The notes beneath the pieces are model-generated. The model was given only the letters and a program-made list of their open reading frames with translations, searched no databases and had not been told where the DNA came from. From Poecilobothrus nobilitatus (lineage: Eukaryota > Arthropoda > Insecta > Diptera > Dolichopodidae), in contig OX352772.1 of the NCBI GenBank assembly GCA_947095535.1, positions 106,371,672 to 106,435,671 of the forward strand: a stretch of 64,000 nt of DNA. The letters run 5' to 3'. The position numbers and the translations under genes are program-made. Below are positions 12,195-21,593 of the stretch, in pieces (position 1 is the first letter of the stretch; each line of letters starts with the position of its first letter).

Positions 12195-12422
12195 TATTAG
12201 GATTTTTTTTTTGTTTTTGTTTCTTGTTGCACTGTAAAGTATATACCTATGTATATGATTTTAAATTTTAATCTTAGTTCTAAGTTTATTTATATTTAAC
12301 AATTATGTAATTTTTATTATAACTTTTTTGTATTTAACCATTTATTATTGTTTACTAGTTATTATATATATTATAAATTTTATGTAAACTGTTTGTGCTA
12401 AGCAGTATAAATAAATAAATAA
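12195..12422 (+). other. 3' UTR and (ataa)n tail of element B
   Basis: AT-rich 3' UTR ending in about four tetranucleotide repeats (12407-12424) that merge with the ATATCA target duplication. Short tandem-repeat tails are typical of CR1/L2-type LINEs (family knowledge). Confidence 0.7.
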
Positions 12423-12428
12423 ATATCA
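12423..12428. repeat. Target-site duplication of element B, right copy (ATATCA)
   Basis: Identical to 6965-6970. The bases that follow (tttacgggtagg) continue the sequence found after ATATCA at 5576. Confidence 0.8.
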
Positions 12429-12945
12429 TTTACGGGTAGGATACAAAAATCTGCACCAGATTACTTGACACGAAATGATGGACTTCGTATTCAAAATCCG
12501 GCTGCTGGTTGGTCGGTATAGGCAGTGACCCCAATTAGCACGTTAGCACAGTTTTGCTACCACTTCCGTGACCACAAGGCTTATAATAGGGCTATATTTT
12601 TTGTTTTAGATTTATTTCGTTGCGTTCGGAAATCTTACCATTTCGTTGAGTTGATGGCTAGCCAGAGTTATTGTTTTGGCCCTAGCCAGTGCTGGGCATT
12701 TACAGGTCAAATATATGATGGATTCTTTTTCATTTTGTTCACCAAAACTGCGCCATGATGAATTTAATGGGATACCTAGTCTGGCAGCATGTTCACCAAT
12801 TGGAAAGTGTCCCGTGAACACATTTATTGTTCGGGCTATATTGCGGCTGGATAGCTTCAATAGATTATCGGTGCTTTTTTTATCATACGATGGACTTTTG
12901 TGGCTGTACGTCATGTGGCTAGTTCATTCTATTAATACAATTTAA
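12429..12945 (-). pseudogene. 3' end of a Loa-clade LINE, fragment 2
   Basis: Paralogue of 5576-5983, now longer at its 5' side (12810-12945). The minus strand reads 'SYDKKSTDNLLKLSSRNIART', 'GHFPIGEHAARLGIPLN', 'GEQNEKES' and 'CKCPALARA', matching the C-terminus of element C. The 3' end at 12429 is the same as in fragment 1. The part up to about 12809 belongs to the tandem duplication; beyond it the sequence continues as Loa, showing where the duplicated block was cut. An RTE scrap begins at about 12950. Confidence 0.85.
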
Positions 12946-12949
12946 AAAT

Positions 12950-13490
12950 CCAGAAAGATTCTAGGTCTATTTTTTGCAAAGCTTATCAGGTACCGTATAC
13001 AATTCGGGAAGAACTTATTAAGCAGATTGATTTAATTAGAAATATCTCCCTAGTACAATGTTATGCACCGACAGAAGATATCACAGAGACAAGAGGCGAA
13101 AAAAAAACTAGAAAGCGGAGTTGTCATCAATACAAAGCACTAGCAAAAAAGTAAAGGAGCAATACTCGCCTCAGATGCGGAAACAGCTGCAGTACAAAAT
13201 GTTATGAGAAAACTCCACCAAATTCTGAATCAGCTCACCAACAAAAAGAGTACAGCATCACATCCTATAAAAGATAAAAGCGGCAGAGAAATAACTAATA
13301 CCTATTAGGAAACAAAAAGATGGAGAGAACATTTTCAAGAAATTAGCAACATTGAAATAAACGAAGCAGAAGAAACACCACTAGCGAAAAACCACACAAA
13401 CAATCTGTGTATTACCACTTCTACACCAACTATTACTGAGATCAAAGAATCCATCACCAAGCTAAAAGAAACAAAGCAGCTTAGAAAATT
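12950..13490 (+). pseudogene. RTE-type LINE fragment (end of endonuclease + linker)
   Basis: Short collinear pieces of an RTE ORF: 'IREELIKQIDLIRNISLVQ' followed by 'CYAPTED' (endonuclease), then after a deletion 'NVMRKLHQILNQLTNKK', 'PIKDKSGREITNTY' (with a TAG), 'TKRWREHFQEISNIE' and 'TPTITEIKESITKLK'. These are the usual landmarks between the endonuclease and the RT of RTE/BovB-like elements (from memory). The RT itself is not present. It may be the same family as the antisense RTE at 34620-35849, but the two fragments do not overlap, so this cannot be shown. Confidence 0.65.
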
Positions 13491-13680
13491 TTTATATTCG
13501 GACTGATTATTCCTCTGCACTTCAATTAAATAAGGTTCAACTCAGAGTTTACTTGAATGATATGACGCTTGTAACTTTTACAAAGGGATATTTTAATTTA
13601 TTTTAATTTTAATTTAATTTCTAATTTAAGAATAGGTTATATAAGAAAACAGTTAAAAACAAGTAAAAATAACAGTAAGT
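13491..13680. other. Unassigned AT-rich spacer
   Basis: Nothing recognisable; low-complexity attt/taat runs at 13590-13630. Confidence 0.5.
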
Positions 13681-13799
13681 CGATGCAACCGACTTATTTA
13701 TACCCTACACCTAAAACATTCCAATTAAATTAAAAATCCATAAGTTATTTTAGTTAGGTATTTAATACAAGCTAAAAAAAATAAATGCTGTTACAACCT

Positions 13800-14745
13800 T
13801 TGTACAAAATTTCAGGTTTCTATCTTTATTAAATTCGAAAATATGATTGTTAGGTCTTGGGAAGAGTGTGAAGGCACGCGGAACACCACCCCAATTGATC
13901 TCAAATTTTAGAGACATCAACAGGGTAGAACATTCTTATTTCAAATTTCAAGTTTATATATTTATTAATTTCGAAGATATGCTTGTTTGGTCTTAGGAGT
14001 TGTGTGGCAGATACCCGAACAACCATTCTAATTCATCTTAAATTTTGGGCAAATCAGGGATTCAGGAAACAACACCCTTGTACCAAATTTGAAGTTTCTG
14101 TCTTTATTAATTTCGAAGATATGCTTGTTCGGTTTTGGGAGTTGTATGGGAGGTACCCGAACGACCACTCCAATACATCTCAAATTTTAGGCAAATCAGG
14201 GATTTAGGAAACAGCACCCTCGTATCAAATTTGAAGTTCCTATTTTTATTAATTTCGAAGATATGCATGTTCGGTTTTGGGAGTTGTATGGGAGGTACCC
14301 GAACAGCTCCACCAATTCATCTCAAATTTTGGACAAATCAGGGACTCAGGAAACAACACCCTAGTACCAAATTTGAAGTTTCTGTCTTTATTAATTTCGA
14401 AGATATGCTTGTTCGGTTTTGGGAGTTGTATGGGAGGTACCCGAACAACCACTCCAATTCCTCTCAAATTTTAGACAAATCAGGGATTTAGCAAACAGCC
14501 CCCTCCTATCAAATTTGAAGTTCCTAGCTTTATTAATTTCGAAGATATGCATATTCGGTTTTGGGAGTTGTATGGGAGGTACCCGAACAACCACTCCACT
14601 TCATCTCAAATTTTGGGGATATCAGGGATTCAGAAAACCACACCCTCGTACAAAATTTTAAGTTTCTATCTTTATTAATTTCGAAAATATGCGTATTAGG
14701 TTTTGGAAGTTGTATGGGAGGTACTCGAACGCATGGTCCGATTTC
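13800..14745 (+). repeat. 142-bp tandem repeat, about seven units
   Basis: The landmark gttgtatggg recurs at 14141, 14283, 14425, 14567 and 14709, with a variant at 13999 and a poorer one near 13862, so the period is exactly 142 bp over six units. Each unit contains 'aggtacccgaac', 'aaattttggacaaatcaggg' and 'tttattaatttcgaagatat' with variants. The outermost left unit is the most diverged. Confidence 0.95.
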
Positions 14746-14969
14746 GCCCATTTACAATCCCCGCCTTACCTTAGTCATTGTTAACTTACAGTATAAATTT
14801 CATCAAGATAGCATCATTATTTTTTGAGTTATCGTGCGTACGGGCGGACGGACGGATGGACGGACATCGCTAAATCGACTCCGGCGGTGATCCTGATTCA
14901 GAATATATATACATGTCTATACCTAACTCGCTTCCTTTTGGTGGTTACAAACACCATACCAAAGTTAAT

Positions 14970-14996
14970 ATACCCTATACTTAATGTGTAGGGTAT
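14970..14996. repeat. Terminal hairpin of the fly-type repeat
   Basis: ataccctatac (14970-14980) pairs with gtgtagggtat (14986-14996) apart from one mismatch, around the loop ttaat. It sits at the very end of the repeat. Confidence 0.8.
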
Positions 14997-15002
14997 AATA
15001 AA

Positions 15003-15260
15003 AATGATGAACTTTCTAAAAAAAGATACAAAGAAATATGTAAAAATATTGATAAGGCTATAATTATATGCAAAAATAGGTTTTATTCAAATGAGTTTAA
15101 CAAAGTTAGTGGAAACGTTAGGAAAGAATGGAAGTTAATTAATAAAATTTTAAATAGGTCAAATAATGGATAGAAAAATGATTATCCAATTTCAAAGGAT
15201 AACATTGAAATAAATAACGAGAAACAAAAAGCTAACATAATTAAAATTAAAAATTAAATT
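15003..15260 (+). pseudogene. Linker fragment of an H/E-type LINE ORF2
   Basis: The frame from 15003 reads 'NDELSKKRYKEICKNIDKA', 'CKNRFYSNEFNKVSG', 'RKEWKLINKILNRS', then TAG at 15171 and further sense 'PISKDNIEINNEKQKANII'. This is the segment between endonuclease and RT ('...W.LIN.IL...'), comparable to 5345-5516 of family H. It abuts the end of the TIR repeat, so that repeat may have inserted into this LINE. Confidence 0.55.
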
Positions 15261-15339
15261 TGAAGAAGAAAATTTCCGAGTTTTAGATTATTTGAAAGTA
15301 AAAGCTAAAAGACCAAGAATTTCTATTCCGCCAGCTCGA

Positions 15340-15391
15340 GGTATAGAGGTATTTCTTTGGACCGAAAAAGAGAAAGAAATACCTCTATACC
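15340..15391. repeat. Perfect 19-bp inverted repeat with 14-base loop
   Basis: ggtatagaggtatttcttt (15340-15358) is exactly complementary to 15373-15391. The right arm is followed by further tacctctata repeats up to 15418. It could be the end of a small DNA element or Helitron, or a simple fold-back; there are no coding clues nearby. Confidence 0.85.
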
Positions 15392-15589
15392 CTCTATATC
15401 TATACCTCTATACCTCTTAGAAAGACATGTTATAAATGTTATAATAAAGATATAGGAACTTTTAGAAAGATATGTTATCAAATAGAAATTAGTAGGCGCT
15501 TATTTTTAGATTAATTAGCATGGAATGTGATAAATGTTTTTTTTTTTTTTCTTTATTTTTTTAATTTTTTGTTTTTTTTTTTTCAAGAC

Positions 15590-16200
15590 CTTTGCCTAAG
15601 CCGTATGGTCGTATAAAATTTTAAAATATAAATTTATTTTGTGTTGTTAATCTACTAAACATAATAGGTTTGTTTTTTTACAACTAAATATCAATTTCAT
15701 TATTTATTTTTGCTTATTCTTTAAATTAAATACTAATACTATACTAAAACTAATTCTTAAATTAAATACTAATTCATTCCCATAATATCATTAAAAAAAA
15801 CAATCCATTTTCATATAAAAATAAATTTTTTTTATTTTTAACTTTGTTGGCTTGTTAGACCCAATAATATTCTTATTTTGTGTTTAAAAAAAAGTAAATT
15901 ATCAATAATCTTAAGGTTTTGCGGAAGTTCATTATAAACCTTTAAACAGTCATATAGACAGTTTTTTTTTGGTTATCTGTTCTAAATAACGTTAGATAAA
16001 AATTTGCCTTATTGCGAGTGTTGTAATTATGTATGTCAATCATTCGATTTAGAATAAAGTTATGTTTAATTTTGTTATTTACAATTTTAAAAGCTAGTAA
16101 GTATAGTTCAAGCCAATTTTAAAAGCTAGTAAGTATAGTTCATTTGAATTGGAATCTGGTTAGAAAATAAACGGCAAAGGATTTTTTTGTTCTGTTAATG
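15590..16200 (-). pseudogene. 3' fragment of a D-family LINE (RT C-terminal domain + 3' UTR)
   Basis: The minus strand from about 16140 reads 'LAFKIVNNKIKHNF', 'IDIHNYNTRNKANFYL' and 'LFRTDNQKK', matching the C-terminal domain of the D-family copy at 58255-58566 ('IGFKIVNDYIKHNF', 'YHNTRNKANFYF', 'LFKTNNQNN'). The 3' end 'gcttagg' near 15600 parallels the 3' end of that copy at about 58125. A 34-36-bp direct duplication sits at about 16082-16146. The rest of the element is absent. Confidence 0.7.
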
Positions 16201-16985
16201 TGGAAAACATGCAATTTATATAAATAATGGTCTATCCTATCCTATTTTTTTATGTTTTTTTTTTTTTGGTATTTTTCAATTATCATCACCTAAGAATGCG
16301 ATTAAAAAAGAAGGCAACCAAACAAGAAACTTAAGGATATAATATAACAAAAAAAAAACTAAAGTATCATCAGTAATTTGTAAATTTTTACTGACCATTA
16401 ATTAGTTAACAAAAAAAAATAAAAAAATAAAATTAACCAAAAAATAAATTAACTTCGCCTTAAATTTTTTTAATGTATTTTTAAGATATGTGATATTTAA
16501 TCATATTATAGTCATTAAAAATGAACAAAAATGCAATTTAATATCCTTATTCTTTAGATATTATTATAAAAACAATAAAAATTATTTTGAAATGAAAAAG
16601 GCAAAAGTCTTAGCATTTTCTTTCGATTCAAATGTTTGTCCATAATATGAACACAAACTGAACCAGACGTCTGATTTGATACTCATTCAAAGTATCTATT
16701 GCAAAGAAAGAAAAAAAAATGAATCCCTTACGTATTGTTGTTTTATTAATTTGTTTTTTTTTTTTTCTTTTGCTTTTGTTTTTAGTTATCTATTTTAGAT
16801 ATATACGTATATTTTAATATGTTAGTATCTATAGATATAATGAATGAATCTTTGTGTACCCTCAATGTCGCCACATTAGTTTTTCGTGTTTTTTTTTTTG
16901 TTGTTTTTTATCCAAAAAAAAAAAAACATAAATTTTTTTTTATTTATTTTTAGTTACAACATTAAATCCTTCGAATGGCTTTTTC
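16200..16985. other. AT-rich spacer with homopolymer runs
   Basis: Many T and A runs, no recognisable coding sequence, no clear terminal repeats. Confidence 0.6.
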
Positions 16986-17055
16986 ATAAAGTAACACACG
17001 TATACATACAAAGATAAAAAGCGATACAGAGGACAAACAGCGATACAGCGAGGTT

Positions 17056-17889
17056 GTGCGAGCGTATGAGTCGCGCAACTCAGGTAAAGACTCGTCCTCG
17101 AAAAGAAATAGGTCGAAAGATGTACCCAGTCCGGGTTCAGAGAGAACTAAGGTGCCGAGAACGAGTCTCCACAGCAGTTCGAAAGCTGCAGCACATAAAA
17201 ATTACAATGACATTGTAAAAGATAGTTTATGTGTTCCAGTTGTCAACGAAAAAGCCACAGATCGTAAAGTATCAAGCGATCTGTGGGTTAAACTTGAGGT
17301 GAGGTTGTCCGAAATGGTGAATGAGCACATTCTACGAGGGGCTGGAGGGACTCTTCCGTGCTTTGTTTCATCCGAAGTAGTCAGGGGCTACAGGGTAATC
17401 CGATGCGAGGATCAGTTCTCTTTGGATTTCTTTAGCAGCAGCATCGCTAAGCTAGGCGATGCTTGGGAGGAAGCCAAAATTGGCCTAATCCCAGCTAGCG
17501 AAATCCCAAGACGAACTAGAGGCCGCATCTGTTTGCCTGGGATGGAGATAAGCGGGGAAAAGCTTCTCGAGTGCCTCCGAATCCATAACCCGACGGTTCC
17601 AATGAGGAACTGGTCGGTGATAGTGAAGGAGAGATCATCCGAAGAACTGTTGAAGAACAGTATTTCGTTTCTCCTTCTTATCAGCGAAGAGAGTCTCGAA
17701 CCTCTGGAGAAGCTGGGGAACAAGCTAAGGTTTGGTATACGTCATACCAAACTGAAAATATTTAAATCAGGTAGTCCAGACGTAGACTACCTTGACGAGG
17801 TGAATGGGCTGCTAGAAGAAATGTCAGTCGACAAAGAGTCTGCAGCAGAAGCAGCCAGTGGAACAAGCGGTGCGGGTGGTGCAGATTAA
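17056..17889 (+). CDS. ORF1 of Loa element C (DUF4780-type, 5' incomplete)
   Basis: Open frame of 277 codons starting without ATG; the frame is also open upstream, so the true N-terminus is missing. A basic Ser/Lys/Arg-rich head (residues 5-60) precedes the conserved domain (about 75-245): 'DLWVKLEVRLSEM', 'RGYRVIRCEDQFSLDF', 'GDAWEEAKIGLIPASEIPRR', 'LLECLRIHNPTVPMRNW', 'LRFGIRHTKLKIFK'. This is the DUF4780 pattern known from Loa-type LINE proteins in insects, assigned from memory. It ends in a Gly/Ala/Ser-rich tail and overlaps the ORF2 frame by 32 bases (17858-17889), in the usual compact Loa layout. Confidence 0.85.
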   Translation: MRAYESRNSGKDSSSKRNRSKDVPSPGSERTKVPRTSLHSSSKAAAHKNYNDIVKDSLCVPVVNEKATDRKVSSDLWVKLEVRLSEMVNEHILRGAGGTLPCFVSSEVVRGYRVIRCEDQFSLDFFSSSIAKLGDAWEEAKIGLIPASEIPRRTRGRICLPGMEISGEKLLECLRIHNPTVPMRNWSVIVKERSSEELLKNSISFLLLISEESLEPLEKLGNKLRFGIRHTKLKIFKSGSPDVDYLDEVNGLLEEMSVDKESAAEAASGTSGAGGAD

Positions 17890-20800
17890 TCTAAAGCACT
17901 CAAAGTGTGCCTCGGATAATCTGCTGGTCCTTCTTGGCGAGGAGGACCTCGACATAGCCCTCATTCAGGAGCCATGGGTTAACGCCTCCAGGATCAGGGG
18001 GTTAAAAAACGGTAACTACAATCTATTCTACAAGAATGTAGGTTTAGAAAAAGGTAAGCCAAGAACTTGTATTCTGGTAAAAAAACACATCAATGCACAT
18101 CTCTGTTCTAATTTCAGTTACGAAGATTTGACAGTTGTCAAGCTGGAGATGAAAAACAATGTGAGCATGTACATAAGTTCTGTGTACATGCCACATGATG
18201 AACTCGCTCCACCCCCCAGTTTTCAGCAGTTGGTAAGTGCCACAGGTAGCAAGCTGATTGAGGGCTGCGATACTAATGCTCGGCATATCATATGGTGAAG
18301 CTCGGAAACAAATGAACGAGGTGAGTCATTGTTCGATTTTATTCTAAACGCTAACCTTAATATATGCAACAGGGGAAGTACCCCCACATTCACATTCCCA
18401 AGCTCGGATAGTTTTTCGGGCTGGGCGGATGTGATAGATATTACATGTATAGGTACCGATGAAGCCCTAAAAATAGAAAAATGGAGAGTATCGGAGAAGA
18501 GATCTTTTTCGGATCACCGCTGCATACTCTTCAATGTCAATCATAAGCCTGAAAATCCCCAGCCCTATAGAAATCCAAGAGCTACTAACTGAAGAAAGTT
18601 CAGAAAGGTAGCAACAAAAAAACTTTTGGTAGTAGCTAACTCAGATATTGTTAATAAGAATGAGTTAGAAAAGAGGACTGACATGTTTACAAAGGCCATG
18701 GTGGTCTCATTTAAGGTGTCATGTCCTGTCAAACGTAGCAAAAAAACATTCCCGGTTTGGTGGAACGAGGATTTAACTAACCTAAGGAAGGAGACTAGAG
18801 ATGCCTATAACATCTGCTATAAACAGAATAATTGGCAACTCTACAAGGACCAACTTAGGAAATATAAGAGAGAAATCTGATTGGCCAAGACACGGTCATG
18901 GAAAGATTATTGTGAATCCATAGAGAAAACTAGGGACTCAGCTAGACTTAGTAGAGTCTTATCCAAAGAACATTCCAATCCATCCTTCCTTAGAACGGTG
19001 GAAGGAACATGGACTGACTCAACCACTGAAACGCTAGATCTTTTAGTGCGTACTCATTTTCCAGGGTGCACAAAGGACGCTCATGTGATCAACCAAGCGG
19101 TTGACACAAAGGTCCGAAGAGGCCCTGATGAATGGGTCAACTCAGTTATAACGGAGCGAAAGGTTGCCTGGGCAATTGATAATTTTTCTCCATACAAAGC
19201 TGCAGGTTTGGATGGCATTTTTCCAAAAATGCTTCAAGAAATTAAGGAACTTGTTGTTCCCTTAATCACGAAACTATTCAAAAGTAGCCATATTCCTCTG
19301 CTATGGAGGCGGGTGAAGGTGGTCATTGTACCAAAGGTTGAAAAAAGAGGTCATGAAACCGCTAAGGACTTTAGACCGATAAGTCTATCATCCTTCTTAC
19401 TGAAAACTCTCGAAAGAACACTAGAGTTAGAACTTCGAAGAGTACTAGAGAGTACTCCACTATGTAAGTATCAACATGCTTACTGTAAAGGCAAGTCAAC
19501 CGAGACGGCACTAAGTGAATTAGTACGGAGCGTTGAGCAATCGATACAATACAAAGAATATACGTTGGCCACCTTTCTAGACATAGAAGGTGCCTTCAAC
19601 AATATTCATGTATCGGCTATACAGGATTCACTGGAAGATCTAGGGGTAGAAACTGCCCTTAGACAGTGGATCATTAATATGTTGCAATCAAGAGAGATTC
19701 AGTCGGAACTCGGCAACCATAAGATTACTAGAGGAGTAAGCAGGGGTACACCCCAGGGTGGGGTGCTATCATCACTACTGTGGCTTTTAGTAATGAACAG
19801 AATTCTTAAAGACCTTCGGGATGAGGGAATCAAAGCCATCGCATACGCAGATGATCTAGCAGTATTAGTGTCTGGGAAGTATCTTGATATAATCAGTGGA
19901 ATTATGAAAAGAGCTTTAGCCAGGGTTGGTGGATGGGCTAATGGTTGTGGCCTACGTATCAATCCGAGTAAAACAGAACTAATGCTATTTACAACCAGAA
20001 CCAAGATTCCGGAATTCACTAAGCCAAAATTGGATGGTGTGTATCTGAATCTAAGCTCGAATGTTAAATACCTAGGAGTGGTACTTGACCCAAAATTGAA
20101 ATGGAAAGCTAATACCGAAGAAAGAGCCAAAAAGGCCTATGTAGGCCTGTATTCTTGTAGGAAAATGTTAGGTAAAAAATGGGGATTAAAGCCAAGAATG
20201 GCTTTATGGATGTACACAGCTATAGTACGCCCCATCCTTACCTACGGGTGACTAGTGTGGTGGCCAGCGCTGGAGAAGGAGTATATTCAAACCAAGCTTG
20301 GTAGAGTACAGAGGGGTGGGTGCATGTGTAAGTATTACGGGTGCGTTAAGGTCAACGCCAAGTAATGCACTGGATGTACTTCTATACCTTCTCCCGGCTG
20401 ACCTTCATATTAAATCTCTAGCCTGTTGTAGTGCAATCAGACTTCGAGAGAATGGATACTGGCGTGCAAAACCCTATGGACACAGCAGTATTCTAAGCTC
20501 GATATATCATGATCTGCCAGATTCCACAGACTACGTAATGCCAAATTTGGAAATTACCAAGAACTTTAAAGTCAAGATTCCATCAGGAAGGGAATGGAAA
20601 CAGAAAAACCCCTTGGGAGAAATTGACACCGCACTCTTCACTGATGGTTCAAAGATGGAGTGTGGTGTTGGTGCGGGTGTCTATTCAGAATCACTAAAAA
20701 TAGAACATGCTTTCCGTCTGCCAGATAAAGCGAGTGTATTTCAAGCTGAAATGCTAGGAATCTTGAAAGCATGCCAAATACTAGGGAACAATTCTTCCCT

Positions 20801-21464
20801 AGGAGGAAGCATTGCAATAGTTACAGACAGCCAAGCAGCAATTGCGGCTCTTAACTCTGCAATAATAACATCTAAGCTCGTCAGAAAATGCTTTGACGAG
20901 CTTAAAAATGTAAGTAATCAATTCAATGTTACATTACTGTGGGTTCCGGGACATAGGAACATAGCAGGAAATGAACATGCTGATGAGTTAGCAAGGAGGG
21001 GTTCCTGCCTAAATGCTTCACTGGCGGAAAAGGTAGAGCCCCGGCTAAACAGCGTTAAGAGAGATATCTTCCTCCACTTTTTGTTCTTAGCAAATAGAAG
21101 GTGGAACGAACTAGCCACATGTTGTACGGCCAGGAAAGTCTGGCCATCGTATGATAAAAAAAGAACCGAAAATTTATTGAAGCTATCCCGACGGAACATA
21201 GCCAGAACAATAGGTGTGTTCACAGGCCACTGGCCAATTGGTGAACATGCGCCCAGAATAGGTATCCCATTCAATTCATCATGCCGCAGCTGTGGTGAAC
21301 AGAATGAGAAAGAATCCATTACACACTTCACCTGTAAGTGCCCAGCGCTGGCGAGGGCCAGAATAGCAATTCTGGGTAGCCATCAATTCAATGATCTTAG
21401 TGATCTAGCGGTTAAGCAACCTGCAAAAATGGTTAGGTTTCTTAACGCAACGAAATGGATCTAA
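17858..21464 (+). pseudogene. ORF2 of Loa element C: endonuclease-RT-RNase H-Zn knuckle, four TGA stops
   Basis: One frame from 17858 to about 20330, interrupted by TGA at 18296, 18590, 18878 and 20249, then a 1-base frameshift near 20300-20335 and an open frame to 21464. Endonuclease: 'VVQINLKHSKCASDNL', 'IALIQEPWV', 'SSETNERGESL', 'FSDHRCILFNV'. RT: 'AAGLDGIFPKML', 'KDFRPISLSSFLLKTLER', 'TFLDIEGAFNNI', 'GTPQGGVLSSLLW', 'IAYADDLAVL'. RNase H: 'LFTDGSKMECG', 'FQAEMLGILKA', 'VTDSQAAI', 'WVPGHRNIAGNEHADELAR', with all acidic residues and the His kept. Terminal knuckle: 'CRSCGEQNEKESITHFTCKC'. The catalytic motifs are intact, so the element is fairly young. Confidence 0.9.
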
Positions 21465-21593
21465 AATTAAACTAATATAGCCCTATTATAAGCCTTGTGG
21501 TCACGGAAGTGGTAGCAAAATGGTGCTAACGCTCTAATTGGGGTCTCTGCCAGGAGCGGCGGTGGCCAGCCACTCCCACCAACCAACCAACCA

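Larger units (their letters stand above)
6971..12422 (+). mobile_element. CR1-like non-LTR retrotransposon B, nearly complete
   Basis: A 5452-bp element with a 5' UTR (6971-7320), a PHD-finger ORF1, an endonuclease-RT ORF2, a 3' UTR and an (ataa)n tail (about 12407-12422). Ends are fixed by comparison with the empty paralogous site at 5570-5575 and by the ATATCA duplication on both sides. Damage is slight: one frameshift in ORF1 and one stop in ORF2. It is the same family as element A. The CR1-like assignment rests on the PHD-type ORF1, the lack of RNase H and the short-repeat tail; the exact clade was not tested. Confidence 0.9.
13690..15000. mobile_element. TIR-bounded, non-coding fly-type repeat with internal minisatellite
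   Basis: The ends are inverted: ttataccctacac (13698-13710) and gtgtagggtataa (14986-14998). Next to the right end is a hairpin (14970-14980 with 14986-14996, 10 of 11 paired, 5-base loop). Inside the right end lie a cgggcggacggacgg tract (about 14838-14870) and a ctaaatcgactccgg block, then 'tgatcctgattcagaatata'. From memory this combination resembles a dispersed repeat common in Drosophila and related flies. No transposase is encoded. The long frames seen on both strands are products of the 142-bp repeats and are not genes. The element could be a MITE or a Helitron-like derivative; the sequence alone does not decide. Confidence 0.65.
16986..21593 (+). mobile_element. Loa-clade non-LTR retrotransposon C
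   Basis: A comparatively GC-rich LINE in AT-rich surroundings: DUF4780-type ORF1, then ORF2 with endonuclease, RT, RNase H and a C-terminal Cys/His knuckle, as in Loa/Bilbo elements (family knowledge). It is probably 5' truncated, because ORF1 has no ATG at its start. The 3' UTR (21465-21593) stops at a (ccaa)n run, where an antisense D-family element is joined. Other copies of the family continue past this point (5576-5650, 12429-12500), so the true 3' end has been lost here. It is damaged by four TGA stops and one frameshift, otherwise well kept. Confidence 0.9.

Noticed and set aside
13983..14827. Overlapping long reading frames on both strands
   Set aside because: They arise because each 142-bp unit lacks stops in several frames; the proteins are repeats of the unit and match no family.
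19699..20130. Minus-strand frame inside Loa C ORF2
   Set aside because: Antisense shadow of the RT catalytic region.
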